Below, in pieces: positions 16,803 through 24,575 of a stretch of 54,940 nt of DNA; position 1 is the first letter of the stretch, and the number at the start of each line of letters is the position of its first letter. The stretch is from Lentisphaeria bacterium (lineage in GTDB: Bacteria > Verrucomicrobiota > Lentisphaeria > Victivallales > Victivallaceae). Below the pieces are notes generated by a model, which had not been told where the DNA came from, did not search any database, and saw only the letters and a program-made list of their open reading frames with translations. The translations under genes were made by a program, and so were the position numbers. The DNA is taken from assembly GCA_018265615.1 (NCBI GenBank), contig JABLYX010000029.1, positions 1 through 54,940 on the forward strand, read 5' to 3'.

Positions 16803-17450
16803 ATGTCGAAGAAAGCATTGCCGGTTATTTTTTCAGCAGTCGCCGTTTGTGTGATTATCGCGTGGATGACTCATGAAAATCGCCGTGTTTATGCGGACAC
16901 CGGAATATCACAGATCTCCGGAAAAGCAGCTTCAGAGAGAGATGATATGCTTCCCCCGGAAGTAAACGGACAGAAGATCAGGATCAGGAAGTGTGAGGCG
17001 AATCTCGATCATAAAGTTTTGACAGAGAACAAATATGATGTACTTGACAGCCCCGAAAAGGTATTTCATGAGTATTTTGTTGCCATAAACACTGCAGACT
17101 GGGATGGATTTGAGAAACTGACGGTCAATTTTAATGATTACTGCAAAAGAGCCAAAACGACTTATGCAGAGAGAAAAGAACTTCTTTTAAATGCCTGGCG
17201 CGCCGATTCCGAGACGAAAACCACTTTTTCATTGAATTATTTTGTGGAATGTCAGGGACGGTATTTTCTGGTCATGCACTCCCGGTACCTGCGTAACGGC
17301 AAATATAAGGGCGGCCCGCGGCCATTGCCCCTGGTGAAGAAAGAGGGCCTTTACTATTTTGATGCAAACGGTTTTGACGCAAACGATCCCATTGTCCATG
17401 CCTTGCTCTTCACTCCTTTCTCTGAATACGAAAAGGCTTTGAAGAAATAA
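16803..17450 (+). CDS. Membrane-anchored or secreted hypothetical protein (215 aa)
   Basis: The N-terminus (MSKKALPVIFSAVAVCVIIA) is a signal anchor or signal peptide, so the bulk is probably periplasmic. The rest is a soluble alpha/beta domain with SPEKVFHEYFVAINTADWDG, a pattern seen in small NTF2-like or DUF-type domains that start 'helix, residues A-D-W'. I cannot assign a family. Codon use is distinctly more AT-rich than in most of the window, suggesting more recent acquisition. Downstream (17463-17500) is an inverted repeat TTGTCTG/CAGACAA with a competing inner stem TGGCG/CGCCA, but no T-run. Confidence 0.65.
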   Translation: MSKKALPVIFSAVAVCVIIAWMTHENRRVYADTGISQISGKAASERDDMLPPEVNGQKIRIRKCEANLDHKVLTENKYDVLDSPEKVFHEYFVAINTADWDGFEKLTVNFNDYCKRAKTTYAERKELLLNAWRADSETKTTFSLNYFVECQGRYFLVMHSRYLRNGKYKGGPRPLPLVKKEGLYYFDANGFDANDPIVHALLFTPFSEYEKALKK

Positions 17451-17606
17451 ACCGGCATGGGTTTGTCTGGCGGAGAAATTGAGCGCCAATCAACAGACAA
17501 GCCAGAATGTTCTGACTTGCGGCTGAAATTTCAACGCTGTCATACCATTCCCCTTTCTGTACGATACCGGCTTCTCTCCGCAGATGTTCCTTCTTACGGA
17601 TTCCGC

Positions 17607-17628
17607 CCCCGGCCGCTGTTGGCCGGGG
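17607..17628. repeat. GC-rich hairpin downstream of the flavin reductase gene
   Basis: CCCCGGCC-6-GGCCGGGG is a perfect 8-bp stem lying 13 bases beyond the stop of the minus-strand reductase gene and between two convergent genes. It lacks a T-run, so it would at most slow or stabilise transcript ends. Confidence 0.35.
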
Positions 17629-17640
17629 CAGGTTCATTTG

Positions 17641-18183
17641 TCAGAGCGCTTTGCCCATCTCGTAGGCTTCCCGGTAGACCGGAAGGCTTTTCACGTCGCC
17701 TTTTGCCGCCGCGCCGACGCCATAGAGGATCCCTTTTTCAACGGCTCCTTCGAGACAGTCCTCGGTAAAGCCGCGCAGGCTTTCGAGCGTCCGGGTCATG
17801 GCGTTCCGGTCCGGATCCCATGCCGTCACGATGAAGAAGAACTCCTTGCCCGACATCGCGGTGTAGCGGGGGCAGGTGCGGTCGATCAGCGTTTTCAACT
17901 GAGCCGACATTGTGTAGAAGTAGACCGGGGTCGCGAGCACGATCACATCGGCGGCGACCATCTTTTCGAGGATTTCCGCCGCGTCGTCCTTCTGAATGCA
18001 CGGCCGGGTCGCGTTCGCACACGCGCCGCAGCCGATGCAGTAGTGAATGTTTTTCTCCGCGAGGAAGATCTTCTCCGCCTGGTGTCCGGCGGCTTTCGCT
18101 CCATCGAGGAACCGGTCGCACAGAAGGTCGGAGTTTCCGCCGCGCCGCGGACTCGATGAGAGGATCAACACTTTTTTCGCCAT
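17641..18183 (-). CDS. NADPH-dependent FMN reductase / iron-sulfur flavoprotein
   Basis: This is a 180-residue flavodoxin-fold protein. The N-terminal FMN loop SSSPRRGGNSD and the flavin-binding VLATPVYFYTMSAQLK are typical of the NADPH-dependent FMN reductase superfamily. A cysteine cluster (Cys49, Cys52, Cys55 and Cys62 in HYCIGCGAC...C) matches the [4Fe-4S] motif of iron-sulfur flavoproteins from anaerobes, which pass electrons to O2 or peroxide detoxification or to metabolic reductases. It lies 69 bases downstream of the flavodoxin gene on the same strand, so probably shares its MerR-controlled promoter. Confidence 0.85.
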   Translation of the reverse strand: MAKKVLILSSSPRRGGNSDLLCDRFLDGAKAAGHQAEKIFLAEKNIHYCIGCGACANATRPCIQKDDAAEILEKMVAADVIVLATPVYFYTMSAQLKTLIDRTCPRYTAMSGKEFFFIVTAWDPDRNAMTRTLESLRGFTEDCLEGAVEKGILYGVGAAAKGDVKSLPVYREAYEMGKAL

Positions 18184-18252
18184 GGTACCCCTATTCCTTT
18201 GGATTTCTCTGCTGACGGCACTCCCCGCGGATGCGGCCGGATGCCATTGTGC

Positions 18253-18843
18253 TTATTTTCTGACGGTCATGATTTCGGCGACCCAATTGGCAATCGCTTC
18301 CGGCGAACGCTTTACGCTTCCGCCGGAAAAGGCGCCGCCTTTGGCGAACTTTGCTTTGGGACACGCTTTGCGCATGTCGCTTTCGCAGCGCGCCATTCCG
18401 CCGCCGCCGTGCGTGACGAACGGTATGACGGTTTTGCCCTCCAGGTCGTGCGAGGAGAGAAAGCTCAGGACCGGCGGAGCCATCGTGCTCCACCAGTTCG
18501 GCGTACCGACGAAGATCACGTCATATTTGCCGATCTCTTTCACGCTCTCTGCCAGTTCCGGTTTGACGCCCGCATTGATCTCCTTTTTCGCCTGGTCGAC
18601 GCAGGCGTTGTAATCGGCGGGATATGCCGTGACGGGCTTGATTTCAAAGAGATCGCCGCCGGTGGCCTTCTGGATCTGTTCCGCCGCGAACCGGGTGTTG
18701 CCGCTGTAGGAGTAGTAGGCGACCAGGATCTTTCCCGGCTCCGCCGCCGCTTTTTCCACGCCGCGTTCTTCCGCGGAGCAGCCGCAGAATCCGATGATGG
18801 AAGCCGCTATCGTCAGTGCCGCCGTTTTCGTTTTCATCTTCAT
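18253..18843 (-). CDS. Flavodoxin-domain lipoprotein
   Basis: This is a 196-residue protein. The leader ends in a lipobox-like GFCGCS (Cys about 22), so it is predicted to be a lipoprotein on the outer face of the membrane. A flavodoxin domain follows: the phosphate loop YYSYSGNTRFAA, then VGTPNWWSTMAPPVLSFL and THGGGGMA. Exported flavodoxin-like proteins of this kind occur in gut anaerobes. An internal ATG (18837) has better SD spacing (AGGAG, about 10 bases). Its promoter contains a MerR-type operator, so induction by the MerR protein encoded just upstream is likely. Confidence 0.85.
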   Translation of the reverse strand: MKMKTKTAALTIAASIIGFCGCSAEERGVEKAAAEPGKILVAYYSYSGNTRFAAEQIQKATGGDLFEIKPVTAYPADYNACVDQAKKEINAGVKPELAESVKEIGKYDVIFVGTPNWWSTMAPPVLSFLSSHDLEGKTVIPFVTHGGGGMARCESDMRKACPKAKFAKGGAFSGGSVKRSPEAIANWVAEIMTVRK

Positions 18844-18892
18844 TTCTCCTGTTTTGAGGAGGATATGACTTCATTGCCATCCCTCGCTTATT

Positions 18893-18922
18893 ACTGTAAA
18901 GCTTAGAGTAACTGTAAGTCAA
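18893..18922 (-). promoter_or_regulatory. MerR-type promoter/operator before the flavodoxin gene
   Basis: On the minus strand TTGACT (18917-18922) and TACAGT (18893-18898) are separated by 18 bases. The spacer region holds the near-palindrome CTTACAGT-T-ACTCTAAG (18902-18918, 7 of 8 arm positions matching). A palindrome lodged in a slightly long spacer is the hallmark of MerR-family activation by DNA untwisting. A MerR gene ends 100 bases upstream. Confidence 0.7.
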
Positions 18923-19024
18923 TGGCGTTTCTGAAAAAAAATCGTAATTTTTTCCTTGAGCACAGAGGGAAGGCTGGATTTCCTCCGGGCCGCGACCCGG
19001 AGGAGCGGGGAAGCGGGGCGGCAG

Positions 19025-19495
19025 CTATGCCTGCGGAACGATATCCGGTTCGGCTTTCGGCATTGTGGCCGGATTGCACCTGTCGGTGTCGCGCCCGGCC
19101 AGAAGCTCTTCGTAGACATGCTTCTTGTACTTGAGGACCTCCATCTGCCGGTTCAGTGTTTTGAGCTGCCGGCGCAGGCTCTTTTCCTGTGCGAAGATGA
19201 TTTCGGCCCGTTCCGGAATCGAGGCGTCGCCTTTGGCGCAGAGCTCGATGTAGCGGCGGACGCCGTCGATCGGCAGCCCCGTCGCCCGCAGGCAGTGCAC
19301 CAGGCGCAGCCAGTTCAGCGAGTAGTCGGAGAAGAGCCGGATGTTGCCGTCGGAGCGGTCCACCCCGGGGACAAGCCCGGCATTCTCATAATAACGGACC
19401 GTGTATGGAGAGAGCTCCATGATCCCGGCGACCTCTTTTACCGTGTATTTCGGTGTCCGGTCGCCCCGTGTTCCGAACGGCGGAGGCTTCTGCAT
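19025..19495 (-). CDS. MerR-family transcriptional regulator
   Basis: This is a 156-residue regulator. The MerR winged helix begins at about residue 16 (YTVKEVAGIMELSPYTVRYYENAGLVPG), with the wing DGNIRLFSDY, followed by a helical region ending in the dimerisation coiled coil (RRQLKTLNRQMEVLKYKKHVYEEL). The C-terminal tail is short with a single Cys, so it resembles the NmlR/AdhR redox- or aldehyde-responsive subgroup rather than the metal sensors. It starts 2 bases after the acetyltransferase stop, so the two are co-transcribed. The likely target is the flavodoxin promoter immediately downstream. Confidence 0.88.
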   Translation of the reverse strand: MQKPPPFGTRGDRTPKYTVKEVAGIMELSPYTVRYYENAGLVPGVDRSDGNIRLFSDYSLNWLRLVHCLRATGLPIDGVRRYIELCAKGDASIPERAEIIFAQEKSLRRQLKTLNRQMEVLKYKKHVYEELLAGRDTDRCNPATMPKAEPDIVPQA

Positions 19496-19497
19496 GA

Positions 19498-19971
19498 TTA
19501 TTCTCCCGGCAGTTTCAGTTCCATTGCGAGCAGGCCCGAGGTTTCGGCTCCGAAGCCGAGCTTCCGGTAGACCGGCGCTCCCTGTTCGGTGGCCCCGAGC
19601 TCGAGGTAGGAGAGGCCGAGCTTTTTCGCATCCTCGATCATGAGGCGCAGCACATCGGTTGCGAGTCCGCGCCTCCGGTAGGCGGGGCGCGTGTAGACGT
19701 TCATCACGAGCCCGGTTTTTCCGGTCGGGAAATGCAGATTGGCGGGTTTCTCGAAGACGACGAGAAGCGCGACGGCCGCGATTTCTCCATTTTCCTCGGC
19801 GAGATAGCCGAAGCAGTCCCGGTTCAGATGCTTTTGAAAATATTCCGAAAGCCGCTTTTTGAGCTGCCGTTCTTTCTCCGGTGAAATCTGCTGCTGCTTG
19901 GATTGCACGAATTCATAGCGAATCTGTGCGAGTGCTTCCCTGTCGGCGTCGTCCGCCCTGCGAATGGCCAT
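19498..19971 (-). CDS. GNAT-family N-acetyltransferase
   Basis: This is a 157-residue GNAT acetyltransferase. The acetyl-CoA-binding motif is visible as VMNVYTRPAYRRRGLATDVLRL, followed by the C-terminal GFGAETSGLLAMEL strand. Start MAIRRADD at 19971 is preferred because GGAGG lies 5-6 bases before it, although the frame is open further upstream. The substrate (small amine, antibiotic or protein N-terminus) cannot be told. It lies immediately upstream of the merR gene and probably shares its promoter. Confidence 0.85.
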   Translation of the reverse strand: MAIRRADDADREALAQIRYEFVQSKQQQISPEKERQLKKRLSEYFQKHLNRDCFGYLAEENGEIAAVALLVVFEKPANLHFPTGKTGLVMNVYTRPAYRRRGLATDVLRLMIEDAKKLGLSYLELGATEQGAPVYRKLGFGAETSGLLAMELKLPGE

Positions 19972-20045
19972 ATGTCCCTCCGGTTGAAATCCGATTCCGG
20001 AGAATATACATCGCGGAAGGAGACAATTCAAATGACCGGAAGGAA

Positions 20046-20075
20046 AAGGCGCCGCCGTTTTTGGAACGGCGCCTT
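20046..20075 (-). terminator. Rho-independent terminator of the LacI gene
   Basis: On the minus strand an AGGCGCCGTT stem pairs with AACGGCGGCGCC and is followed by TTTTCC. It lies just past the stop of the LacI-family gene and before the acetyltransferase start. Confidence 0.75.
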
Positions 20076-20087
20076 GCGGAGCGGAAG

Positions 20088-21137
20088 TCAGGCGGATTCG
20101 CGGGCCACGAAGCTGGTTTTCACCGGTTCGCGTTCGGCGGGTTCCTCCCGGTCGATTCCGGAGAGCAGGACTCCTATCATCGCGTCCGCGAGCTGATCGG
20201 GGTTCATGCAGATGCTGCTGAGTTCCGGATTGCTTGCGAAGCACAGCGGCGTGATGTTCTCGTAGCCGACTACGGCCACGTCGCCGGGAACGCTGACCTT
20301 CTGCTTCTGCAGGTATTTGATGAGCGGGGCGGCCCAGAAGTCGTTGTTCGCGATAATCGCATCCGCCCTGCCGTTGACCACGAGATCCTCATAAATCCGG
20401 GCGGAGCGCGGAATCCGGTACTCCTCGGTCGCGTAGCTGAGGCCGAATTCATCCGCGTTCCAGCAATGCTCCTTGTGGAATTTGAGGCCGACGTCCGCCA
20501 GCCCCCGCCTGAATCCCTCGAGCCGCCCCCGGGTCGGGCCGTTGTCGAGATCGTTCACGGCGAGGCGGATCCGGCGCCGTCCGGAAGCGTACAGGTGGTT
20601 CACTGCCTCGCGGACTCCGTGGCCGTAATCGATCGGGACGCTGTTGTGCTTCTGGCGCATCGGGAGCTTGTTCAGGAAGATGACGTTTTCATACCGGTTG
20701 ATCTGCCTGGCCAGCGTGAGCGGCGCGTTCTGGTCGTAGCCGCAGAAGAGATGGTCGAGCACGAGCGTCCCGGCGAAATCGAAGCTCATGAAAGCGCGCA
20801 GTGTGCTCGGCGCGTCCTCCGCGTGCGGGTCGATCCTCGAAAGCAGTACCAGATAGCCGTTTCCCCTCAGCCGTTCTTCAAGGTGCTCCACCATGCGCTG
20901 GACCTGGTATCCGCTGTCTTTTGATACGACGATGTTCACGAAGCGGCTTTTCCCGGAACGGAGCTGCAGCGCGAGTGGGTTGACTTTGTAACCGTAACGC
21001 TCGACGATGGAGAGGATCCGTTCACGTGTCTCTTTGTGGATCGGCTTGGTCGAGTTGTTGACGACCAGTGATACCATGCTGCGTGACACTCCGGCGATCT
21101 CGGCGATCATCTTCTGGGTGACTTTGGTGTTTTCCAT
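20088..21137 (-). CDS. LacI-family transcriptional regulator
   Basis: This is a 349-residue LacI/PurR-type regulator. The N-terminal helix-turn-helix is VTQKMIAEIAGVSRSMVSLVVNNS, followed by the hinge region (ERILSIVERYGYKVNPLALQLR) and a periplasmic-binding-protein-like sensor (FVNIVVSKDSG, IIANNDFWAAPLIKYL, VAVVGYENITPL). Start 21137 is supported by AGGAGG a few bases upstream. Its promoter is a perfect consensus (21190-21218). The gene lies downstream of the cytosolic glycosidase on the same strand, so that enzyme is a plausible target. The effector sugar is unknown. Confidence 0.9.
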   Translation of the reverse strand: MENTKVTQKMIAEIAGVSRSMVSLVVNNSTKPIHKETRERILSIVERYGYKVNPLALQLRSGKSRFVNIVVSKDSGYQVQRMVEHLEERLRGNGYLVLLSRIDPHAEDAPSTLRAFMSFDFAGTLVLDHLFCGYDQNAPLTLARQINRYENVIFLNKLPMRQKHNSVPIDYGHGVREAVNHLYASGRRRIRLAVNDLDNGPTRGRLEGFRRGLADVGLKFHKEHCWNADEFGLSYATEEYRIPRSARIYEDLVVNGRADAIIANNDFWAAPLIKYLQKQKVSVPGDVAVVGYENITPLCFASNPELSSICMNPDQLADAMIGVLLSGIDREEPAEREPVKTSFVARESA

Positions 21138-21189
21138 CGAACCTCCTGTGCGACCGGGGCTCCCCGGCAATTGTTGATACGCATAAAAT

Positions 21190-21218
21190 ATTATAATATA
21201 ACAGGAGTGATTTGTCAA
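21190..21218 (-). promoter_or_regulatory. Consensus promoter of the LacI gene
   Basis: On the minus strand TTGACA (21213-21218), a 17-base spacer and TATAAT (21190-21195) match the sigma70 consensus exactly. A partly symmetric sequence with a central CG (TTATGCGTATCA) lies at the expected transcription start and may be the autorepression site. About 200 bases of AT-rich DNA lie beyond it. Confidence 0.7.
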
Positions 21219-21629
21219 TGATGTTTTTGAAAATAGTTTTAAAAAAGAATGTATTTTATGCTGTGAATATCTAAAATGTTCTTAAAACAGAATGTTTAAT
21301 CGTGATTTTATAAAATTATTATTTGAGGATTAATGCGTAAAATTAAATTTTTTTGAAAAAATACCCCGAGCGGCTTGCAACACGGTTGATAAATGATCAT
21401 TTCAGCATATACTGTAAGGACAAAGGGTTTGACACGATTGATTTTCCGGTTCCGGAACCTGGCGGGAGGCGGTTCGTGTCGACCGGTCCGCCCGACGCCG
21501 ATCTGTTGGAATTCGGCAGCCTGACGGCTGATGCGGATTGTGTATGATTCACAAGTTCATATAGCAGAAAAACGGAGGCGCCTATCAGGTAAAACAAGCC
21601 TTGTCAAAGGCACAGAAAACCCCAACACC
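21219..21629. other. AT-rich spacer followed by a possible gene remnant
   Basis: This is the largest gap around here. 21219-21360 is strongly AT-rich without a clear gene. 21361-21550 is GC-richer and holds a 64-codon plus-strand frame (FDTIDFPVPEPGGRRFVSTG) with no SD, and a perfect 12-base palindrome GGTTCCGGAACC at 21448-21459. On the minus strand a short hydrophobic frame (FYLIGASVFLLYELV) covers the end. None of these is convincing as an intact gene; a decayed gene or mobile remnant is possible. Confidence 0.3.
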
Positions 21630-21676
21630 GGGGCTTTGCAAACCGTGATAAGGTAGGCAAAGCCCCACTTTTTTGG
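21630..21676 (+). terminator. Hairpin with plus-strand T-run
   Basis: GGGGCTTTGC (21630-21639) and GCAAAGCCCC (21657-21666) form a perfect 10-bp stem followed by ACTTTTTT, a good plus-strand terminator. There is no clear plus-strand gene before it. An upstream CCCC (21619-21622) can pair instead with its GGGG, giving a competing hairpin. In the minus direction the stem directly follows the glycosidase stop and may serve that gene, though the minus-strand T-run is distant. Confidence 0.6.
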
Positions 21677-21686
21677 AGAAAGCGTT

Positions 21687-23591
21687 TTACCGGGGCTCCA
21701 GCAGCAGGAGGAGTCCCCCGTTCGGCTGCAGCTGCACGGTTCCGTCCGGGGCGCAGCTGCCGGAGCCGTCGCTGTACCAGGCGGAGATGTGCAGACGCTC
21801 CGGAATCCCGATGCGCGTCTTTTGCTGCTCCGGCTGATTGTTGACGAGAATCAGGGCCGTCTGGCGCTCATTGAGCGGATGTTCCGTGATTTGCAGAAAC
21901 GGCGACGGGGTTGTGGCGAGCCGCCCGGGGGCGAGGACGCGGCGGTAGATGCGATACAGGTCCTGCTTCAGGAGCCCGCTGTGCGAAATCACGAGGCGTT
22001 CGACCGGACAGGCGCAGGTGATGACGCGCCCCTTTCCGACTGCATGTTCAAAGAGCACCGGGTTCCCGTCCGCTTCACGGGCGAGGATGTCCGCTCCGTA
22101 TGAAGCCATGCGGCGCCGGACCGGGCAGGGGAGATCCAGCTTCGCGCCGTCGAATTCACACACGGTGCGCCCCTCCGAAAGCTCGCGCGAGATCACGCCG
22201 CAGCCGGTGAACGGCTCGAGGCGGTCGAGGATCGTGTCGTCGAGCGCAAGGTAAAGCGTCGCGCCCTCCCGGACCCGCTCCTGCAGCTCGTGCCAGCGGC
22301 GCGTCCCGAGCCCCGCGCGCCGGGCGGCGGAGGGGAGAAAGTAGACGGCCGCGTCGCGGAGCGGCTGCTCCGGCGACTGGAAATCGAAGCGGATCCCCGC
22401 CTGCCGCGACAGCAGGTAACTGCCGAAGGCGATCTCCATGTCGCCGCAGATGCAGACCGCGTCGTTTTTCTGCGGCGGAAGCGCCCGGAACGGCAGCGAG
22501 TCGAGGAATCTCCGGAACTCCCGCATCGAATCGGCGGTCGGGCGCGGCTCCCCGGAGGCCGCGAAGAGCCCGTGCTCCAGCCCCATCATCGGCCAGTCAT
22601 ACGGCGCGACATCGATATGATCCTGGTCGAAGCCGCACCACCAGAGCAGCGAGCGGCAATCCTCCGAGTAGAGGTTCCACAGCATGCCGCGCAGCGCGTT
22701 CGCGACGGTTTCATACGGGCCGACCATCGGCCGCCAGGTGCCGGTCTCCTCGACGAAGCAGGGTTTCCGCCCGATGCCGGCCGTAATCCGCGCGGTTCCG
22801 GCGGCATGGTGCAGATTGCGGAATGTGTCGAACGGCTCGCGGCCGTAGACCGGGTTCCAGAGCGCGTACGGATGGACGGAAAGCAGGTCGCTGAGTTCGG
22901 CCTGATCCCGGATCAGCCATTTGTGCTTCTGCGTTTCGGTGATCTCGAGCCCGCTTATGCCGATGATGGGGCGTGTGTCGTCGCAATTGCGGATCGTTCC
23001 GTGGATCAGTGCGGTCCAGCTCCATGCCGCATCGGCCGACGGAGCCCGGGAGAGGAAATTCGTCTCGTTGCCCGATTCCCATGCCGCGATCGCGGAATGG
23101 TGCTTCAGCCGGTTCACAAAGCCGCGGATGAACCTGACCTCGTACTTGAGCGCAGTCGGATCGGTATAGACATCAACCCCTTCAAATGCGGGCGGGACGA
23201 ACTGGCGGCTGGTCATGTGTCCGGTCAGCAGGCAGACGATGAGCCTGAGCCCGTGCTTCTGTGCGAGGTCCGCGAATGCTTCGAAGCGTTCGAGCATGGT
23301 TTCGTCCAGTCCCGCCCGGCCCGCTTCGGTATCGGGCAGGGGCCTTTCGCCCATGCGGATTTCGATCGGCGTGCCGCCCGGCTCCCCCGCTGTGCGGATC
23401 AGCTTGAGCGGCTGGAAATCGGGCCAGAGCGGGAAGCAGCGCACGACCGTCATGCCGTATGCGGCGAGTTGCGCGAAGTCGCGGTCGACCACCCCCGCAT
23501 CCCACTTCGACCACATTTCGGTGGCGGCGTGGCTCGCCCAGTAGTTGACGCCGGTTTCGAACTCTCCCGGACGGTTCAGGAACTCATTCAT
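21687..23591 (-). CDS. Cytosolic clan-A-type glycoside hydrolase (GH5-like)
   Basis: This is a 634-residue enzyme with no signal peptide. An N-terminal (beta/alpha)8 barrel contains WESGNETN with probable acid/base Glu176 and FVEETGTW with probable nucleophile Glu282, the spacing and context of clan GH-A enzymes. After about residue 370 follow beta-rich domains (a glutamine-amidotransferase-like segment, ending with a small beta-sandwich, GGLLLLLEP), as in GH5/GH42-type multi-domain glycosidases. Start 23591 is chosen at MNEFLNRPGEFETG with GGGGAG upstream. It is divergent from an AraC regulator 150 bases away, a typical pair for a catabolic enzyme. The substrate is not evident. Confidence 0.75.
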   Translation of the reverse strand: MNEFLNRPGEFETGVNYWASHAATEMWSKWDAGVVDRDFAQLAAYGMTVVRCFPLWPDFQPLKLIRTAGEPGGTPIEIRMGERPLPDTEAGRAGLDETMLERFEAFADLAQKHGLRLIVCLLTGHMTSRQFVPPAFEGVDVYTDPTALKYEVRFIRGFVNRLKHHSAIAAWESGNETNFLSRAPSADAAWSWTALIHGTIRNCDDTRPIIGISGLEITETQKHKWLIRDQAELSDLLSVHPYALWNPVYGREPFDTFRNLHHAAGTARITAGIGRKPCFVEETGTWRPMVGPYETVANALRGMLWNLYSEDCRSLLWWCGFDQDHIDVAPYDWPMMGLEHGLFAASGEPRPTADSMREFRRFLDSLPFRALPPQKNDAVCICGDMEIAFGSYLLSRQAGIRFDFQSPEQPLRDAAVYFLPSAARRAGLGTRRWHELQERVREGATLYLALDDTILDRLEPFTGCGVISRELSEGRTVCEFDGAKLDLPCPVRRRMASYGADILAREADGNPVLFEHAVGKGRVITCACPVERLVISHSGLLKQDLYRIYRRVLAPGRLATTPSPFLQITEHPLNERQTALILVNNQPEQQKTRIGIPERLHISAWYSDGSGSCAPDGTVQLQPNGGLLLLLEPR

Positions 23592-23664
23592 CGCTCTGTG
23601 TCTCCCCGGATTATATTTTATATTGGCGGACATCTCCGCTTGCATCCCCGTTTTTATGTGATAC

Positions 23665-23674
23665 ACTATATAGT
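23665..23674. promoter_or_regulatory. Bidirectional AT palindrome between glycosidase and AraC gene
   Basis: ACTATATAGT is a perfect 10-base palindrome in the middle of the 150-base divergent region. It contains -10-like sequences on both strands (TATAGT), so it is probably the core of back-to-back promoters. Confidence 0.35.
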
Positions 23675-23741
23675 ATAGCTGAAAATTCCGGATTTGGAAT
23701 GAGGGAAACGGATATTATTTGTGTGAAAGGGACATTGCAGC

Positions 23742-24542
23742 ATGATTCTGCCGGAATCCCCGGATTTCGCACTTTGCGGGGCGTGCGATGAGACTCACCG
23801 GAGGCGGCACCGCCCGCTGTATTACGGGATCCAGTACAATCACGGCGGACGTTTCTCGCTGGCGGTCGGGGAGGGGCCCCGGCTCTTTTACTCCGGAGCG
23901 TGGGCGTTCATTACGCATCCCGGCGCCTTTTTCGATTACGAGCTGCTGGACGGCGGGCCGCACGCTTACCGGTATATCTGCGTGACGCCGGAATCCGCGG
24001 CGCCGTATGCCGCATGCGGGATGCTTCCCGCCGGGGCTCCGCCGGTCCGGATCCGGGATGCGGAACGCTTTTCCGCCGCGATGGACGACGCGATCCGGCT
24101 GATCCGGAGCGGCGTCCCCGCGAATTACCGGCGCGCGGTCTGGCGCTTCGAGGATCTGCTGCTGCAATTGGGTGAACAGGAGCGCCCGCAGCAGGAGTCC
24201 CGTGTCTCGCTCCGGCTGGAGCGGCTTTGCGATGCGATCCGGCGGGAGCCGGCACGGGAGTTCGATTTCAGGCGCGAGGCGGACGCGATGCAGATTACGC
24301 TGCGCCACTTCCGCAGGCTGTTCCGGCAGTATGCCGGAGCGCCGCCGCAGCAGTTCGTCCTGCAGAACCGCCTCGCCTATGCGGCCGATCTGCTGCTTAT
24401 GGGCGGCGACCGGATTTCCGAGGTGGCGGAACGGGCCGGATTCCCCGGCCTCTTCTATTTTTCCGCGCTTTTCAAAAGCCGTTTCGGGTTGTCGCCCTCC
24501 GCCTACCGCCGTGAGTTCCAGTCGGACCGGGAGGTGCGCTGA
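23742..24542 (+). CDS. AraC-family transcriptional regulator
   Basis: This is a 266-residue AraC-type regulator. The N-terminal 150 residues resemble a cupin-like sensor (GRFSLAVGEGPRLFYSGAWAFI), and the C-terminal 95 residues hold two helix-turn-helix units: DFRREADAMQITLRHFRRLFRQYAG, then RISEVAERAGFPGLFYFSALFK, ending GLSPSAYRREF. Its start lies 150 bases from the divergent glycosidase start. The likely role is sugar-dependent activation of that glycosidase. Confidence 0.88.
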   Translation: MILPESPDFALCGACDETHRRRHRPLYYGIQYNHGGRFSLAVGEGPRLFYSGAWAFITHPGAFFDYELLDGGPHAYRYICVTPESAAPYAACGMLPAGAPPVRIRDAERFSAAMDDAIRLIRSGVPANYRRAVWRFEDLLLQLGEQERPQQESRVSLRLERLCDAIRREPAREFDFRREADAMQITLRHFRRLFRQYAGAPPQQFVLQNRLAYAADLLLMGGDRISEVAERAGFPGLFYFSALFKSRFGLSPSAYRREFQSDREVR

Positions 24543-24575
24543 CGCCCCGTTCCGGTTTTCCGGGAGGAGGGGACG

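Noticed and set aside
16652..16876. 74-codon TTG-started frame overlapping the 16803 gene
   Set aside because: The first 25 residues look coherent, but the rest is unlike protein and overlaps a better gene with its own promoter; perhaps a remnant.
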